DNA of 64,000 bases from Candidatus Obscuribacter sp. (lineage in GTDB: Bacteria; Cyanobacteriota; Vampirovibrionia; Obscuribacterales; Obscuribacteraceae): positions 1 through 64,000 of the forward strand of contig JADYXQ010000001.1 in NCBI GenBank assembly GCA_021772135.1. Reading direction: 5' to 3'. The notes below the pieces were generated by a model. It was not told the DNA's origin. It worked only from the letters and a program-made list of their open reading frames with translations, and ran no database searches. The translations under genes and the position numbers were made by a program. Positions 18,072-27,758 of this stretch are shown here, piece after piece (within the stretch, counting starts at the first letter, position 1; each line of letters begins with the position of its first letter).

Positions 18072-18919
18072 TCTGGTTCTACCATATCCGCTTCTACATC
18101 AAATTGTCTGAATGTGTCAGCGAAATGCTTGATTGACTCAAGCATGGCGGGAGTGTCACTTTCGCTCATCATGTCGCCGCGAGCAGGATCGGTAATTTGT
18201 CCGTGGCCTTTGCGTCTAAGCAACTGTTCAATGCACCAGGTGCCGTAATTTTCGGCCGAGTCTGCAAATTTGCATTCAGCGTCGGTCAAACCAATAGCGA
18301 GAAACAATCCGAAGCCGCCGGAAGGCAGAGGATACCAGGCATCAGGCGCTTCATCGGCATACCAGATAATCGCTGAATTGAGCAAAGAATCAGAATTAGG
18401 TTTAATCGGTGCACCAAGGGCGATGCGCTTGCCCGGGCTCAAAGTGCCGGCATGATTGAAAATATAAAATGCCATGGTGCGCAAGAGTTGTGGTGCCCAG
18501 GGGCTGTCTACCGGGCTTTTGACAATCAGCTCACAGCCAAATCCTGAAACTTCCAGCGGCTCACTCTGCACCCAGGGGCTGGCCAGACCGGCCGTAACGT
18601 ATGTCCAGTAGGGTTTAAACGGATCAGGACCATAAGCCAGCACCGCCAGTTGTTGCTCGCTGCCGGCACCATCAGGCGGTCTTGAAGTGTCATTGCTTTC
18701 CAACCGACTCTTGCGCTTTTTCGGTGCGGAAGGAGCATCTGTAAATACAGGAGGCCCATAATTGGTCGGCGATACATAAGAAGGTTCGCCAAAAATTTCT
18801 TTGTAGAGATTATCTCTGGCAATCCATGTTTGGCGCAAAAGCTCACGTCGGGCCAGTTCGCTCTCCCTTTCGAAATCGGGATCGTCTTTGCCCCGGAGAT
18901 TGTCTTCTTGCTTACCCAT
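18068..18919 (-). CDS. Suppressor-of-fused (SUFU) domain protein
   Basis: 283 residues. After a charged 90-residue N-terminal part, the C-terminal two thirds match the bacterial SUFU domain: WTYVTAGLASPWVQ, GFGCELIVKSP, LRTMAFYIFNHAGTLSPG, and DAWYPLPSGGFGLFLAIGLT. Bacterial SUFU proteins are common immunity or housekeeping modules of unknown mechanism. No signal peptide or membrane helix. It is 17 bases after lepA on the same strand and may be cotranscribed. It is a single gene with no toxin next to it, so an immunity role is not supported here. Confidence 0.82.
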   Translation of the reverse strand: MGKQEDNLRGKDDPDFERESELARRELLRQTWIARDNLYKEIFGEPSYVSPTNYGPPVFTDAPSAPKKRKSRLESNDTSRPPDGAGSEQQLAVLAYGPDPFKPYWTYVTAGLASPWVQSEPLEVSGFGCELIVKSPVDSPWAPQLLRTMAFYIFNHAGTLSPGKRIALGAPIKPNSDSLLNSAIIWYADEAPDAWYPLPSGGFGLFLAIGLTDAECKFADSAENYGTWCIEQLLRRKGHGQITDPARGDMMSESDTPAMLESIKHFADTFRQFDVEADMVEPD

Positions 18920-18936
18920 GGTTATCTCAAAAAACT

Positions 18937-20736
18937 TTAGTCGTCGATCTTTAGCAAGGCCATGAACGCTTCTTGCGGAATCTCCACTCTTCCCACAGAC
19001 TTCATGCGCTTCTTGCCTTCCTTCTGTTTATCGAGCAGTTTGCGTTTACGGCTGATGTCACCGCCATAACATTTTGCCAGCACGTTTTTACGCACGGCTG
19101 AAATAGTTTCACGAGCAACAATTTTGCCGCCGATAGCAGCTTGAATCGGCACCTCAAACATTTGCCGAGGAATCAGCTTTTTCAATTTTTCTGAAATTGC
19201 CCGACCGGCTGTATGGGCTCTATCGTAGTGAACAATGGCTGAGAGGGCGTCAACTTTATCGCCGCCAATGAGGATATCTATTTTGACCAGACGCTCTTCT
19301 CTAAACTCTTTGAAAAGATAATCAAGACTGGCGTACCCGCGCGAACGACTCTTCAGCTGATCAAAGAAATCGGTGATAATTTCAGCCAGGGGCAAATCGT
19401 AAACCAGCATGGCCCGCCGAGCGTCCAGGTGTTTCATATCGACATAGACACCGCGACGCTGCTGGCAAAGTTCCATCAGCGTTCCGGTATATTCGGTCGG
19501 TGTGATGATATTGGCGGTAACAAAAGGTTCTTCAATAAACAGTCTGTAGGTAGGATCAGGCAGCAAGGCTGGGTTTTCTACCATCACAACAGAGTTGTCT
19601 GTCTTAGTGACGCGATACACCACTGACGGTGCAGTGGTAATTAAGTTGAGATTATATTCTCGCTCAAGACGCTCCTGAATAATTTCCATATGCAGCAGAC
19701 CCAAAAATCCGCAGCGGAAGCCAAAACCAAGAGCTTCAGAAGTTTCAGGTTCGAAAAAGAGAGATGAGTCGTTCAGTTTAAGTTTATCGAGAGCTTCACG
19801 CAAATCGGGATACTGATCATTATCAACGGGGTAAATTCCGGCATAGACCATCGGTTTTGCCGGCCTGTAACCCGGCAGTGCTTCAACTGCCGGGTTGCTC
19901 ACTAGAGTAATGGTGTCGCCCACAAGAGTCTCTACATCTTTAATTTGAGCGGCCAGGTAACCCACTTCGCCGGGACCAAGGCGGTCGACTTTTACTTGCG
20001 CCGGACGCAATACACCTAGCTCAGCGATATCGAAAACTTTGTCATTAGCCATGAAGCGAATCTTGTCGCCCACTTTGACTTCGCCGTCTTTAACGCGGAA
20101 ATAAACAATAATGCCGCGATAACTATCGAAATAGCTGTCAAATATGAGCGCCCGCAGAGGTTCGTTTTGAGTATTGCGCGGTGGCGGCACGAATTTGACA
20201 ATGGCCTCGAGCACATCTTTGACGCCGATATTATTCTTAGCGCTGGCTAGAATTGCCTCGTCGGCCGGAATGCCGATAACGTCTTCAATTTCGGCGCGAA
20301 TACGTTCAGGCTCGGCGCTCGGTAAATCAATTTTGTTTATAACCACCACTATTTCAAGATTGTTCTCCGAAGCCAGGTGAACATTGGCCAGAGTCTGAGC
20401 TTCGACACCCTGAGTGGCGTCCACAATCAAGAGTGCGCCCTCGCAAGCGGCCAAACTGCGCGAAACTTCGTAACCAAAGTCTACGTGGCCGGGTGTATCA
20501 ATTAAGTTGAGAATGTAAGTCTTGCCGTCGTCGGCAATATAATCCATGCGCGCCGCTTGCGCTTTGATTGTGATACCGCGCTCACGTTCGATATCCATAG
20601 AATCGAGCACTTGAGCCTGCATATGGCGCTTGGCGATGGTGTTGGTCATCTCCAGCAAGCGGTCTGCCAGAGTAGACTTGCCATGGTCGATATGGGCAAT
20701 AATTGAAAAGTTTCTGATTAAATTGGGGTCGGTCAC
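18937..20736 (-). CDS. lepA: Elongation factor 4 (ribosomal back-translocase)
   Basis: 599 residues, normal length. GTPase motifs: [15 protein letters not shown] (P-loop), [14 protein letters not shown] (switch I), [12 protein letters not shown] (G3), and [10 protein letters not shown] (G4). The C-terminal LepA-specific part ends [19 protein letters not shown]. LepA binds stalled or mistranslocated ribosomes. GTG start with AAGGG upstream. The SUFU gene follows after 17 bases. Confidence 0.97.
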   Translation of the reverse strand: MTDPNLIRNFSIIAHIDHGKSTLADRLLEMTNTIAKRHMQAQVLDSMDIERERGITIKAQAARMDYIADDGKTYILNLIDTPGHVDFGYEVSRSLAACEGALLIVDATQGVEAQTLANVHLASENNLEIVVVINKIDLPSAEPERIRAEIEDVIGIPADEAILASAKNNIGVKDVLEAIVKFVPPPRNTQNEPLRALIFDSYFDSYRGIIVYFRVKDGEVKVGDKIRFMANDKVFDIAELGVLRPAQVKVDRLGPGEVGYLAAQIKDVETLVGDTITLVSNPAVEALPGYRPAKPMVYAGIYPVDNDQYPDLREALDKLKLNDSSLFFEPETSEALGFGFRCGFLGLLHMEIIQERLEREYNLNLITTAPSVVYRVTKTDNSVVMVENPALLPDPTYRLFIEEPFVTANIITPTEYTGTLMELCQQRRGVYVDMKHLDARRAMLVYDLPLAEIITDFFDQLKSRSRGYASLDYLFKEFREERLVKIDILIGGDKVDALSAIVHYDRAHTAGRAISEKLKKLIPRQMFEVPIQAAIGGKIVARETISAVRKNVLAKCYGGDISRKRKLLDKQKEGKKRMKSVGRVEIPQEAFMALLKIDD

Positions 20737-20862
20737 TGAGAACCCTTTGCTAAAATCTGGCCACCGAGTACGGTTTATGGATGCAAGGTATATTAGCAGG
20801 AGTTACGGCTTCCGAAATCGCGATTAGTTACTACTCAGCTCCTACAGGCGCCAGACTATCTC

Positions 20863-22884
20863 ATGTCAAATTCACCGAGCCCTTTTTTAAATACCCTTAA
20901 AGAACGGCCATTGCTGGCAGACGGCGGCATCGGCACCCTTTTGTATTCAAGGGGAGCGTCCACCGATGCTTGTTTTGAACATCTGAACATTACGCGTCAA
21001 GAAACAATTCAACAACTTCACGTTGATTACATCAACGCCGGAGCTGAGATTATTGAAACAAACTCTTTTTCCGGTAACAGAATTAAACTTGCCAACAATG
21101 GCCTGGAAAATGATGTCTGGAAAATCAATGTCTGGGCGGCAAAAATCGCCCGTAACGCCCGGGAAATAGCAGGTCAACCGATTTTTGTGGCCGGATCCGT
21201 CGGACCAACTGGTAAACTCCTGCCGCCCCTGGGCGACACGGCCTTAGACGAACTCGACTGTGCCTTCAAAGAACAGATGGAAGCATTACTTGCCGGCGGC
21301 GTCGATCTGTTCATGATTGAAACCATGTCGAGTTTAGAAGAAACGGCCATTGCCGTGCGCGCCGCCCGCAGCTTGTCGAAACTACCTGTGGTGGCACAAC
21401 TGTCCTTCTCTGTGGAAGGGCACACATTACTTGGTGCTACACCTGAAGATGTGGCCAGATTGATTCGCGATTTGGGCGACGATATGCCCGATGTGATTGG
21501 TATTAACTGCGGTGCTGGACCGGGGCCGGTATTCGACTCTTTAATCAGACTGACAGCGGCTATACGCACCCTTGAAATTGATCCTGAGCGCCTCACATTT
21601 TCATGCTTGCCCAATGCCGGTCAACCGTCGTTGATTGGCGGCAGACCAATCTTTATGAGCAAACCGCACTATTGCGCTTCTTATATTGAGCCATATCTGC
21701 GAGCCGGTGCCAGAATTGTCGGCGGCTGCTGCGGCACCACACCTGAGCACATTAAAGAAATGCGCAAGAGTCTCGATTCTTACCTGGCTATGTCGGTGCA
21801 ACAACAAGCCGCGTCATCATCATCGTCATCATCATTATCTTCGTCGCAAACTACTGTGCTCTTTCATCCTGAATCTTTAGACTATCAAGATGACAGCCGC
21901 ACCCGCGAATCACAAGAAGACAAGACTATCTTATCAGCCTCCACACCAGCCTCCGCATCCGGCTCCGCTATTAACTTGAGCGATAGACTGAAAGCAATTA
22001 TGAAAGGCGAGGCTGATGATTTTTATATTTCAGTCGAATTAGATCCCCCTAAAGGTGCCGGCACCAAGAAAATTTTAGCGGCAGCCGACTTGCTTTATAG
22101 AGCCGGTGCCGATGCCATCAATGTGGGCGACAGCCCCATGGCCCGCGTTCGCATGTCGTCCCTGGCCACCTGTCAGCTTATCAGTCAACAAGTCGGTGTT
22201 GATACAATCATCCATTTCACCACCCGCGATCGCAACTTGATGGGTATGCAAGCAGATCTGCTTGGCTGCCAGGCACTGGGTCTGAAAAATATTCTTGCCC
22301 TCACCGGTGACCCACCGGCGCTGGGCAATTACGCGCATGCTACGGCAGTCTACGACGTCGACTCAATCGGTTTGATCAAAATCATTGCGCAACTGAATGC
22401 CGGCCAGGACATCGCCGGTAATACCATCGGCACCCCTCTCAATTTATCCATCGGTTGCGCTCTTAATCCTACTGCCCAGAACCGGGCCATGGAAATTGAA
22501 CGCTTCACTCGCAAAATAGAGGCTGGGGCTCACTTTGTCATGACTCAACCAATTTATCAGCTCAGTGATTTAACTGATTTCCTCGATGAATTCGGCACCC
22601 TTCACCTGCCGCTGCTTGTGGGCATCATGCCTTTGCACTCGAGCAAACATGCCGAATATCTGCACAATGAAGTGCCGGGTATTTCCATTCCTGAAAATAT
22701 TCGACAAGCTATGGCCGAGGCCGGCGAGCAAGGTTCACAAATGGGTCTGGAACTGGCAGAGCAGCTTCTTGAGCAGGTGCGCCACATTTGTCAGGGCACC
22801 TATCTGGTACCTTCATTCGGCCGATATGATGACATGGCTGCTCTTGTCACCAGACTGAAAAGCAAGCACGTGCAAAAAGTATAA
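20863..22884 (+). CDS. Bifunctional homocysteine S-methyltransferase / 5,10-methylene-THF reductase
   Basis: 673 residues with two modules. Residues 1-305 are a zinc homocysteine methyltransferase (LLADGGIGTLL, VIGINCGAGP, and the zinc pair GGCCGTTPEHI). After a Ser-rich linker, residues 380-670 are MTHFR (DFYISVELDPPKGAG, FTTRDRNLMGMQADLLG, LALTGDPPAL). This is the YitJ-type fusion. It makes methyl-THF and can methylate homocysteine, feeding the same pathway as the complete but interrupted metH at 29231. The start ATG at 20863 is divergent from lepA. Its stop abuts the stop of the next, convergent gene. Confidence 0.94.
   Translation: MSNSPSPFLNTLKERPLLADGGIGTLLYSRGASTDACFEHLNITRQETIQQLHVDYINAGAEIIETNSFSGNRIKLANNGLENDVWKINVWAAKIARNAREIAGQPIFVAGSVGPTGKLLPPLGDTALDELDCAFKEQMEALLAGGVDLFMIETMSSLEETAIAVRAARSLSKLPVVAQLSFSVEGHTLLGATPEDVARLIRDLGDDMPDVIGINCGAGPGPVFDSLIRLTAAIRTLEIDPERLTFSCLPNAGQPSLIGGRPIFMSKPHYCASYIEPYLRAGARIVGGCCGTTPEHIKEMRKSLDSYLAMSVQQQAASSSSSSSLSSSQTTVLFHPESLDYQDDSRTRESQEDKTILSASTPASASGSAINLSDRLKAIMKGEADDFYISVELDPPKGAGTKKILAAADLLYRAGADAINVGDSPMARVRMSSLATCQLISQQVGVDTIIHFTTRDRNLMGMQADLLGCQALGLKNILALTGDPPALGNYAHATAVYDVDSIGLIKIIAQLNAGQDIAGNTIGTPLNLSIGCALNPTAQNRAMEIERFTRKIEAGAHFVMTQPIYQLSDLTDFLDEFGTLHLPLLVGIMPLHSSKHAEYLHNEVPGISIPENIRQAMAEAGEQGSQMGLELAEQLLEQVRHICQGTYLVPSFGRYDDMAALVTRLKSKHVQKV
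21814..21846 (+). repeat. Trinucleotide repeat (TCA/TCG) in the linker
   Basis: About eleven TCN/TTA codons in a row encode a polyserine stretch between the two enzyme modules. Because each unit is three bases, slippage would only alter linker length. Confidence 0.75.
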
Positions 22885-23826
22885 TTACTGGCTAAAAATT
22901 GCTTGACTGCGCACCGCGCGCACATGAGTCTCTAACTCATGGGCTTGACCACTGCGGTTGGTTTTGCGCAAAAGCTTGGCATACTGCTCTTCTACATCGG
23001 CGAAGCGCTGATGATCTTTGCCGTAAATTTTTTGTCTCACTGCCAGTGCTCGTTTAAAATATGGTTCGGATAATTCAAAACGTTCCTGGAAATAATAGAG
23101 ACGGGCCAGATTTTTCAAAGAGGTGGAGACAAGCGGATGCTCGCCACCAAGCGATTTTTCACGAATTTGTAGAGCTTCAACTAAGAGTGGTTCCATTTCA
23201 CGATAAAGTTTGCGACGGCAATAATGATCGGCCAGCTTAGTCAACAAATCAGCCACGTGAGGGTGATCTTTTCCCATCATCTGGCGCACTGAGGCCACTT
23301 CCACTTCAGCATCTTTAACCTGGTCTTGCTCATCGGGAAAACCTGAGGGCCAGCCCAGGGCCATAGATGCAGGAATGGCATCTAATGACGTAGATGAATC
23401 TGTCAGTGACTGTTTCCATTCGCAAGCGGGACGCCGATAAATTGCCGTAGGCATCGGTGACGGGGTGCTTTTCTGACGAACGGTCAGGACTTTCTCAAGA
23501 CACTTTTTTGTATCGACAACTTCCGGACGGTAAGGTCCGAGAGTTCTTTCCATAATCTCCAGCGCCCGTCTATAAAGTGCTTCGGCATCTTCGAGCATAC
23601 CTTTATGGAAATAGAGATCCGCCAACTTTGATACAGTGGCCGCTACTTCAGGACTGTTTTGTCCCAGCGCTTGCTCCTGGATGGTGAGGAATTTCTCTAG
23701 TTCGGGGATCGTTTCACACTTCATGACTGCCTCTGATTGCTCTTTCTGTCGCCAGGTTTCCCGGTATAAAGCGGAAGTGGTTCGACGTCGATAAACATTG
23801 GTAAGTGGTTCCGCGGTGGTCGTCAA
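22885..23826 (-). CDS. TPR-repeat (kinesin light chain-like) protein
   Basis: 313 residues with a run of TPR pairs: VAATVSKLADLYFHKG, AEALYRRALEIMERTLG, then after an unconserved central part VADLLTKLADHYCRRK and STSLKNLARLYYFQERFE. No signal peptide or membrane segment, so probably cytosolic. No catalytic domain. Function is unknown; likely a scaffold. Codons near 22962 include the palindrome TTTTGCGCAAAA. Confidence 0.85.
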   Translation of the reverse strand: MTTTAEPLTNVYRRRTTSALYRETWRQKEQSEAVMKCETIPELEKFLTIQEQALGQNSPEVAATVSKLADLYFHKGMLEDAEALYRRALEIMERTLGPYRPEVVDTKKCLEKVLTVRQKSTPSPMPTAIYRRPACEWKQSLTDSSTSLDAIPASMALGWPSGFPDEQDQVKDAEVEVASVRQMMGKDHPHVADLLTKLADHYCRRKLYREMEPLLVEALQIREKSLGGEHPLVSTSLKNLARLYYFQERFELSEPYFKRALAVRQKIYGKDHQRFADVEEQYAKLLRKTNRSGQAHELETHVRAVRSQAIFSQ

Positions 23827-24138
23827 TGAAAGTCAAAAAATTCGGCTCTCGCTATCATTCTTACCCGGATGACCGGTCGGTTGATAGCCAGTTACCCTAT
23901 AACTTTGTACGGGATTCGTATAACTCTCCAAATTGTTGGCGACCAAAGTTCGAACAGAGCGCCAATACGTATGTTTGCGCCTCGGCCAAGCTAAGCCTAT
24001 AGGGTAGCCGCTACAGAAATACGGTCAAGCCCATACGTGGCCACTGCGGTACTGAGCTAGCATCAATATAGATAGGAGTTTCGTCGGCACTAACACTAGC
24101 AGGCGTGAACTGGCAGCCAGTTATCTGAAGAGGCATAA
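23827..24138. other. Intergenic region, no convincing gene
   Basis: 312 bases between divergent genes. It contains a nine-base inverted repeat TACCCTATA / TATAGGGTA at 23893 and 23998, a spacing too wide for a simple hairpin. I see no RNA gene. Confidence 0.4.
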
Positions 24139-25713
24139 GTGGGGTTGAATTGGGGGATGGCATCCTTTAAAGATACGATTATTCGGCTGTTGAAAAACAT
24201 AGTCGAACAAGCCGAGCGCGAGAAAAAGGCAGCAGAATTAAAAACCTTATCTAGCCAAACTAAAGATCTTCCGCCTGTTGCTGCAGCTGAAGTTGAACTC
24301 GTGTCGCCCGCCTGCCCTGAAGCAACAGCTGAAGTTATAACTGAGGCCGTAACTACTAGTGCTACCAATGACAGTGCTTCTTTGCACAATCTTCTGCACA
24401 AAGGCAAAGACAGTCTATCTACTCGCTTTCTAGCGGGCTCCTGCATCGAATTTGCTCTGCCGCCATTGACCTTAGCTGTGAGTGATAACCATAAACAGAT
24501 AAGAGATCCTAATTATGCTGGTGCCGAGCTCGACTCGACCTGGCATCATCTTGAGCCTGCTGAGTCAGCAAATGCGGCAGAACCAGCGCTTCTTGTTGAT
24601 CCTGCTAATGCTCTTCTGCCGGAGCAAAGCGCCGCCGACAAAGTCGCCAGAGCGGCGCGCATTATTACCCGCGACAATCAAACGCGCCTCTATTCAGGCT
24701 CTTCTGAAGGGGAGCCCAATTTGCTGGCTGCGCAATGGCAGTGCACTCCCGACCATACACTGGCAAGCGAGTCTTCTCCCAATGAAGAATCATTTAAAAA
24801 TGCGGCGGAAAATATCTCTACTTCCCCTGCCACTCTCGCCTGGCTATCATCTCTGGTATCACCGGAAGTGCGCGCCTCGGTGGCGTCCAACGAAAAAACT
24901 CCACCAGAGACATTGCGAAAACTGGCCAACGATGTAGATAGCAGCGTGCGTCTGTCCGTAGCCTCCAATCTGTCAACGCCCATAGATGTTCTGCGCACGC
25001 TGACGCGAGACACAAGTAAACTGGCCGCTTCTGAGGCACAGTCGGCACTGAGCGCTCGAGGTGATGTGGTGGAAGCCCAGCGCAACAGCCATAACTTGCT
25101 CTTCAACAATCGCTTCAATCCGACATCGAATCAAATCACAGCGTCTTACACGACCCTTGACGCCGTGGCCCCAGGCGGGTTAAACGACGGTAGCAAAGCC
25201 GACAGCGAGTGGCAATCGCTCAATACAGACGGCGCCAAGCAAGCGTACATTCAACAGAAAGACACAGTCAAAGACCTCAAATTCAATGCCAGCGTCAATA
25301 GCAATGGTCCGCGCAAGCCACTGCCAAGCTATCATGCGGCTTTCGACAAACCGCCGGAAGGGGCGTCGCCTGCTGAAGTTAATGCCTTTTATAAAATGGT
25401 GGCTACGCGCTTAAGCACACCGCCGGGCAAACTGCTTGAATTAGCTGCCAGTGAAAGTGTGGAAGTGCGGGCGGCAGTGGCTGAAAATCTCAACGCTCCC
25501 ATGGAAGCATTCATACTGTTAGCTAAAGACAGTCAGGCACAAGTAAAATTGCGCGTGATCGACAACTGCAATTGCCCGTCACAAGTGCTGGAAGATTTAA
25601 AAGAGGACCAGGATCCATATGTAGGCTACGAGGCAAAAAACCAGCTAAAGCGTTTGCAAAATATCGCCACGCAAGAGCGGTCCGCCAACCATAGCCTGGA
25701 AGGTCTGCTTTAA
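24139..25713 (+). CDS. LRV/HEAT-like repeat protein
   Basis: 524 residues. A disordered, acidic N-terminal part is followed by LRV-type helical repeats at about residues 227-305 (SPEVRASVASNEKTPPETLR, then SSVRLSVASNLSTPIDVLRT), a disordered linker, and a second repeat block at about 415-515 (SVEVRAAVAENLNAPMEAFI). The GTG start at 24139 has AGAGG five bases upstream; an ATG at 24157 is an alternative but lacks spacing. A smaller relative lies at 51760. The repeats likely form an interaction surface. No catalytic domain, signal peptide, or partner is visible. Confidence 0.85.
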   Translation: MGLNWGMASFKDTIIRLLKNIVEQAEREKKAAELKTLSSQTKDLPPVAAAEVELVSPACPEATAEVITEAVTTSATNDSASLHNLLHKGKDSLSTRFLAGSCIEFALPPLTLAVSDNHKQIRDPNYAGAELDSTWHHLEPAESANAAEPALLVDPANALLPEQSAADKVARAARIITRDNQTRLYSGSSEGEPNLLAAQWQCTPDHTLASESSPNEESFKNAAENISTSPATLAWLSSLVSPEVRASVASNEKTPPETLRKLANDVDSSVRLSVASNLSTPIDVLRTLTRDTSKLAASEAQSALSARGDVVEAQRNSHNLLFNNRFNPTSNQITASYTTLDAVAPGGLNDGSKADSEWQSLNTDGAKQAYIQQKDTVKDLKFNASVNSNGPRKPLPSYHAAFDKPPEGASPAEVNAFYKMVATRLSTPPGKLLELAASESVEVRAAVAENLNAPMEAFILLAKDSQAQVKLRVIDNCNCPSQVLEDLKEDQDPYVGYEAKNQLKRLQNIATQERSANHSLEGLL

Positions 25714-25722
25714 ATATCGGCT

Positions 25723-27078
25723 TTAAGTCAGGGCCGGCTGTAGCTTCGACACCACTGCAATTGATTCTTCGAGGGCTTTGAGGAATATGTCAATTTGTTC
25801 GTAAGAGATAACCAGTGGTGGTTCCACCCGCAAAACTCTGGCATTGATGTACGTACCAGAAATAAGAATGTTCCTGGCGAAAAGTTCTTTCGCTACTGAA
25901 TATCCGGTTTCATTGCTTGTGAATTCCATGCCGATCATCAGGCCCACACCGCGTATAACCGAGAGCACATTAGGATAACGCTTGGCCAGTTGATTCATTT
26001 TGGGAATCATATATTCGCCTTTTTCTTTAGCTTGCTTGGGCAAATCTTCATCAAGCAAAACTGAAATGGTAGCGATAGCCGCTGCGCAAGCCAGCGGATT
26101 GCCACCAAAAGTGGTGGTATGTAAAAATGGATTCTCTACATATTTGGCCCACACTTTTTCAGTACCCACTACAGCGCCAATAGGCATCACACCGCCGCCA
26201 AAAGCCTTACCCAGAGCCATCAAATCGGGAACGACACCCTCATAATCGCAATAGAACATTTTGCCGGTGCGACCCATGCCGCTTTGAATTTCATCGAAGA
26301 CCAGTACAGCGCCATATTTATCGCACAATTCGCGGGCCGCTTTTAAGTATCCTGGCGGTGCTACGTTGATGCCGCCTTCACCCTGTACCGGTTCCACCAC
26401 AAAAGCGGCAACCCGGTCGCCATTAAAATCAGCGCAGCTGAGTGCTGTTTCTAAGGCCTTAACATCACCAAATGGAATATGGCTCCAGCGCAAAAGAGGC
26501 ATGAAAGGTTCGCGGAACATGGCCTTTGACGTACCACCAAGAGAACCTAGTGTCTTGCCGTGAAAGGCACCAACTGTGCCAACAAAATGTTTACGGCCGG
26601 TGGCTAACATAGCCATTTTCATGCATCCTTCCACTGATTCCGTACCAGAATTGGAAAAGAATGAATAGTTGAGATCTCCGGGAGTAATCAGTGACACCAG
26701 GTGTGCCAGATAAGTACGCAATGGATCAATCAATTCTTGCGAGTGAATGGCCTGGCGCTGAAGCTGCTCGGTCACAGCTTTTAAGACGGTAGGATGACGG
26801 TGGCCGACGTTGTAGACGCCGAAGCCGCCCAACATATCGATGAACTCTTTTCCATTGATGTCGCGGAAGACAGCCCCGTTATCTTCCCATTCCACAGCAG
26901 TATAATCGGTACTGACAGACTTGCGGTATTTGAGAAAACCAGCGTTGACGTGGTCGGTCCAGTAGCGCACCGACTCTTCAATGACTTTATCGCGTTCGTC
27001 CTGGGTCAGCTCTTTCTTGCTGATCAGTTCCAGAACTTCCCTGGATTTCGCCTTAGCTTTTTCCAGATCTTGAGTCAT
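25723..27078 (-). CDS. patA: Putrescine aminotransferase-like class III aminotransferase
   Basis: 451 residues. From memory, its segments match E. coli PatA closely: HVNAGFLKYRKSVS, LGGFGVYNVGHRHP, the FFSNSGTESVEG block, VVEPVQGEGGI, FDEIQSGMGRTGKMF, the PLP lysine in MALGKAFGGGVMPIG, and FLHTTTFGGNPLACAAA. PatA moves the amino group of putrescine to 2-oxoglutarate. The ATG has AAGGGAG eight bases upstream. It converges on the LRV gene (nine-base gap). Related enzymes use ornithine or other diamines, so the substrate is likely but not certain. Confidence 0.87.
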   Translation of the reverse strand: MTQDLEKAKAKSREVLELISKKELTQDERDKVIEESVRYWTDHVNAGFLKYRKSVSTDYTAVEWEDNGAVFRDINGKEFIDMLGGFGVYNVGHRHPTVLKAVTEQLQRQAIHSQELIDPLRTYLAHLVSLITPGDLNYSFFSNSGTESVEGCMKMAMLATGRKHFVGTVGAFHGKTLGSLGGTSKAMFREPFMPLLRWSHIPFGDVKALETALSCADFNGDRVAAFVVEPVQGEGGINVAPPGYLKAARELCDKYGAVLVFDEIQSGMGRTGKMFYCDYEGVVPDLMALGKAFGGGVMPIGAVVGTEKVWAKYVENPFLHTTTFGGNPLACAAAIATISVLLDEDLPKQAKEKGEYMIPKMNQLAKRYPNVLSVIRGVGLMIGMEFTSNETGYSVAKELFARNILISGTYINARVLRVEPPLVISYEQIDIFLKALEESIAVVSKLQPALT

Positions 27079-27197
27079 TTTCTTACTCCCTTACTAGTTA
27101 GCGCCTACGCTCTTTACGACAACGCCATATTCTACGCCTGTAGGACTTTTTTATCTATTGCAGTATGGTCTCACAGTAATATTGGCCAAATTGAGGC

Positions 27198-27725
27198 TCA
27201 GGGTAAAACGCCCCGGCTCCACTTCGAATTTTCGTTATCGAGAAATTTATACATGCGCACGCAGCTCATTTCTCGGCCGCCGGGCAAGGGGTGTCGGCCC
27301 AGCCCGTCGGTGACAAAACCATTGGCCAGATAAAAAGACTCGGCGTTAAGTGACGCATTGAGATTAAGCCAATCACCACCGGCTTGTTGCGCCTGACGCT
27401 CCAGTTCGGAAAGCAAAGCGCGGCCGATACCCTGCCTACCGAGACGCGGCAGCACATAACAAGCTCGCAGCTCATTGAAGCGCGGCACTATCACTCCGAA
27501 ACCGACCACACCACTATCCATCTCGGCAACAAGCACCACTTCGTCGTCTTGTTGCGGCCGACTGAGATAATTCGCGACACGCTCACTGTCTACAACCGGC
27601 GACCAGTCATCGAGAATATCTTCTTCATAATAATCCACCGGTTCACCGTGGACGGCTGCATAGTGCACGTCCAGGATGCCCCTTGCATCTTCCTCTGTGG
27701 CCAGGGATTTGCGAATGATCAACAT
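27198..27725 (-). CDS. GNAT family N-acetyltransferase
   Basis: 175 residues. The acetyl-CoA motif A is VLPRLGRQGIGRALLSELER (a Q/RxxGxG/A type) and the C-terminal ESFYLANGFVTDG is typical for GNAT. It transfers an acetyl group from acetyl-CoA; the acceptor is unknown. There is no Shine-Dalgarno in front of the ATG at 27725, and a TATAAT lies only eight bases upstream, so the mRNA may be leaderless. Confidence 0.88.
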   Translation of the reverse strand: MLIIRKSLATEEDARGILDVHYAAVHGEPVDYYEEDILDDWSPVVDSERVANYLSRPQQDDEVVLVAEMDSGVVGFGVIVPRFNELRACYVLPRLGRQGIGRALLSELERQAQQAGGDWLNLNASLNAESFYLANGFVTDGLGRHPLPGGREMSCVRMYKFLDNENSKWSRGVLP

Positions 27726-27733
27726 AGAGAGAA

Positions 27734-27739
27734 ATTATA
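27734..27739 (-). promoter_or_regulatory. Candidate -10 box eight bases before the GNAT start
   Basis: Minus-strand TATAAT with a moderate -35 (TTAATA, spacer 17). A transcript start 6-8 bases downstream would fall on or next to the ATG, predicting a leaderless mRNA. Confidence 0.4.
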
Positions 27740-27758
27740 CAGTTCTCAAACGAGCTTA

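Noticed and set aside
23893-24006. Inverted repeat TACCCTATA/TATAGGGTA
   Set aside because: Arms of nine bases are 96 bases apart, with no further pairing; not enough for a mobile element end or an RNA.
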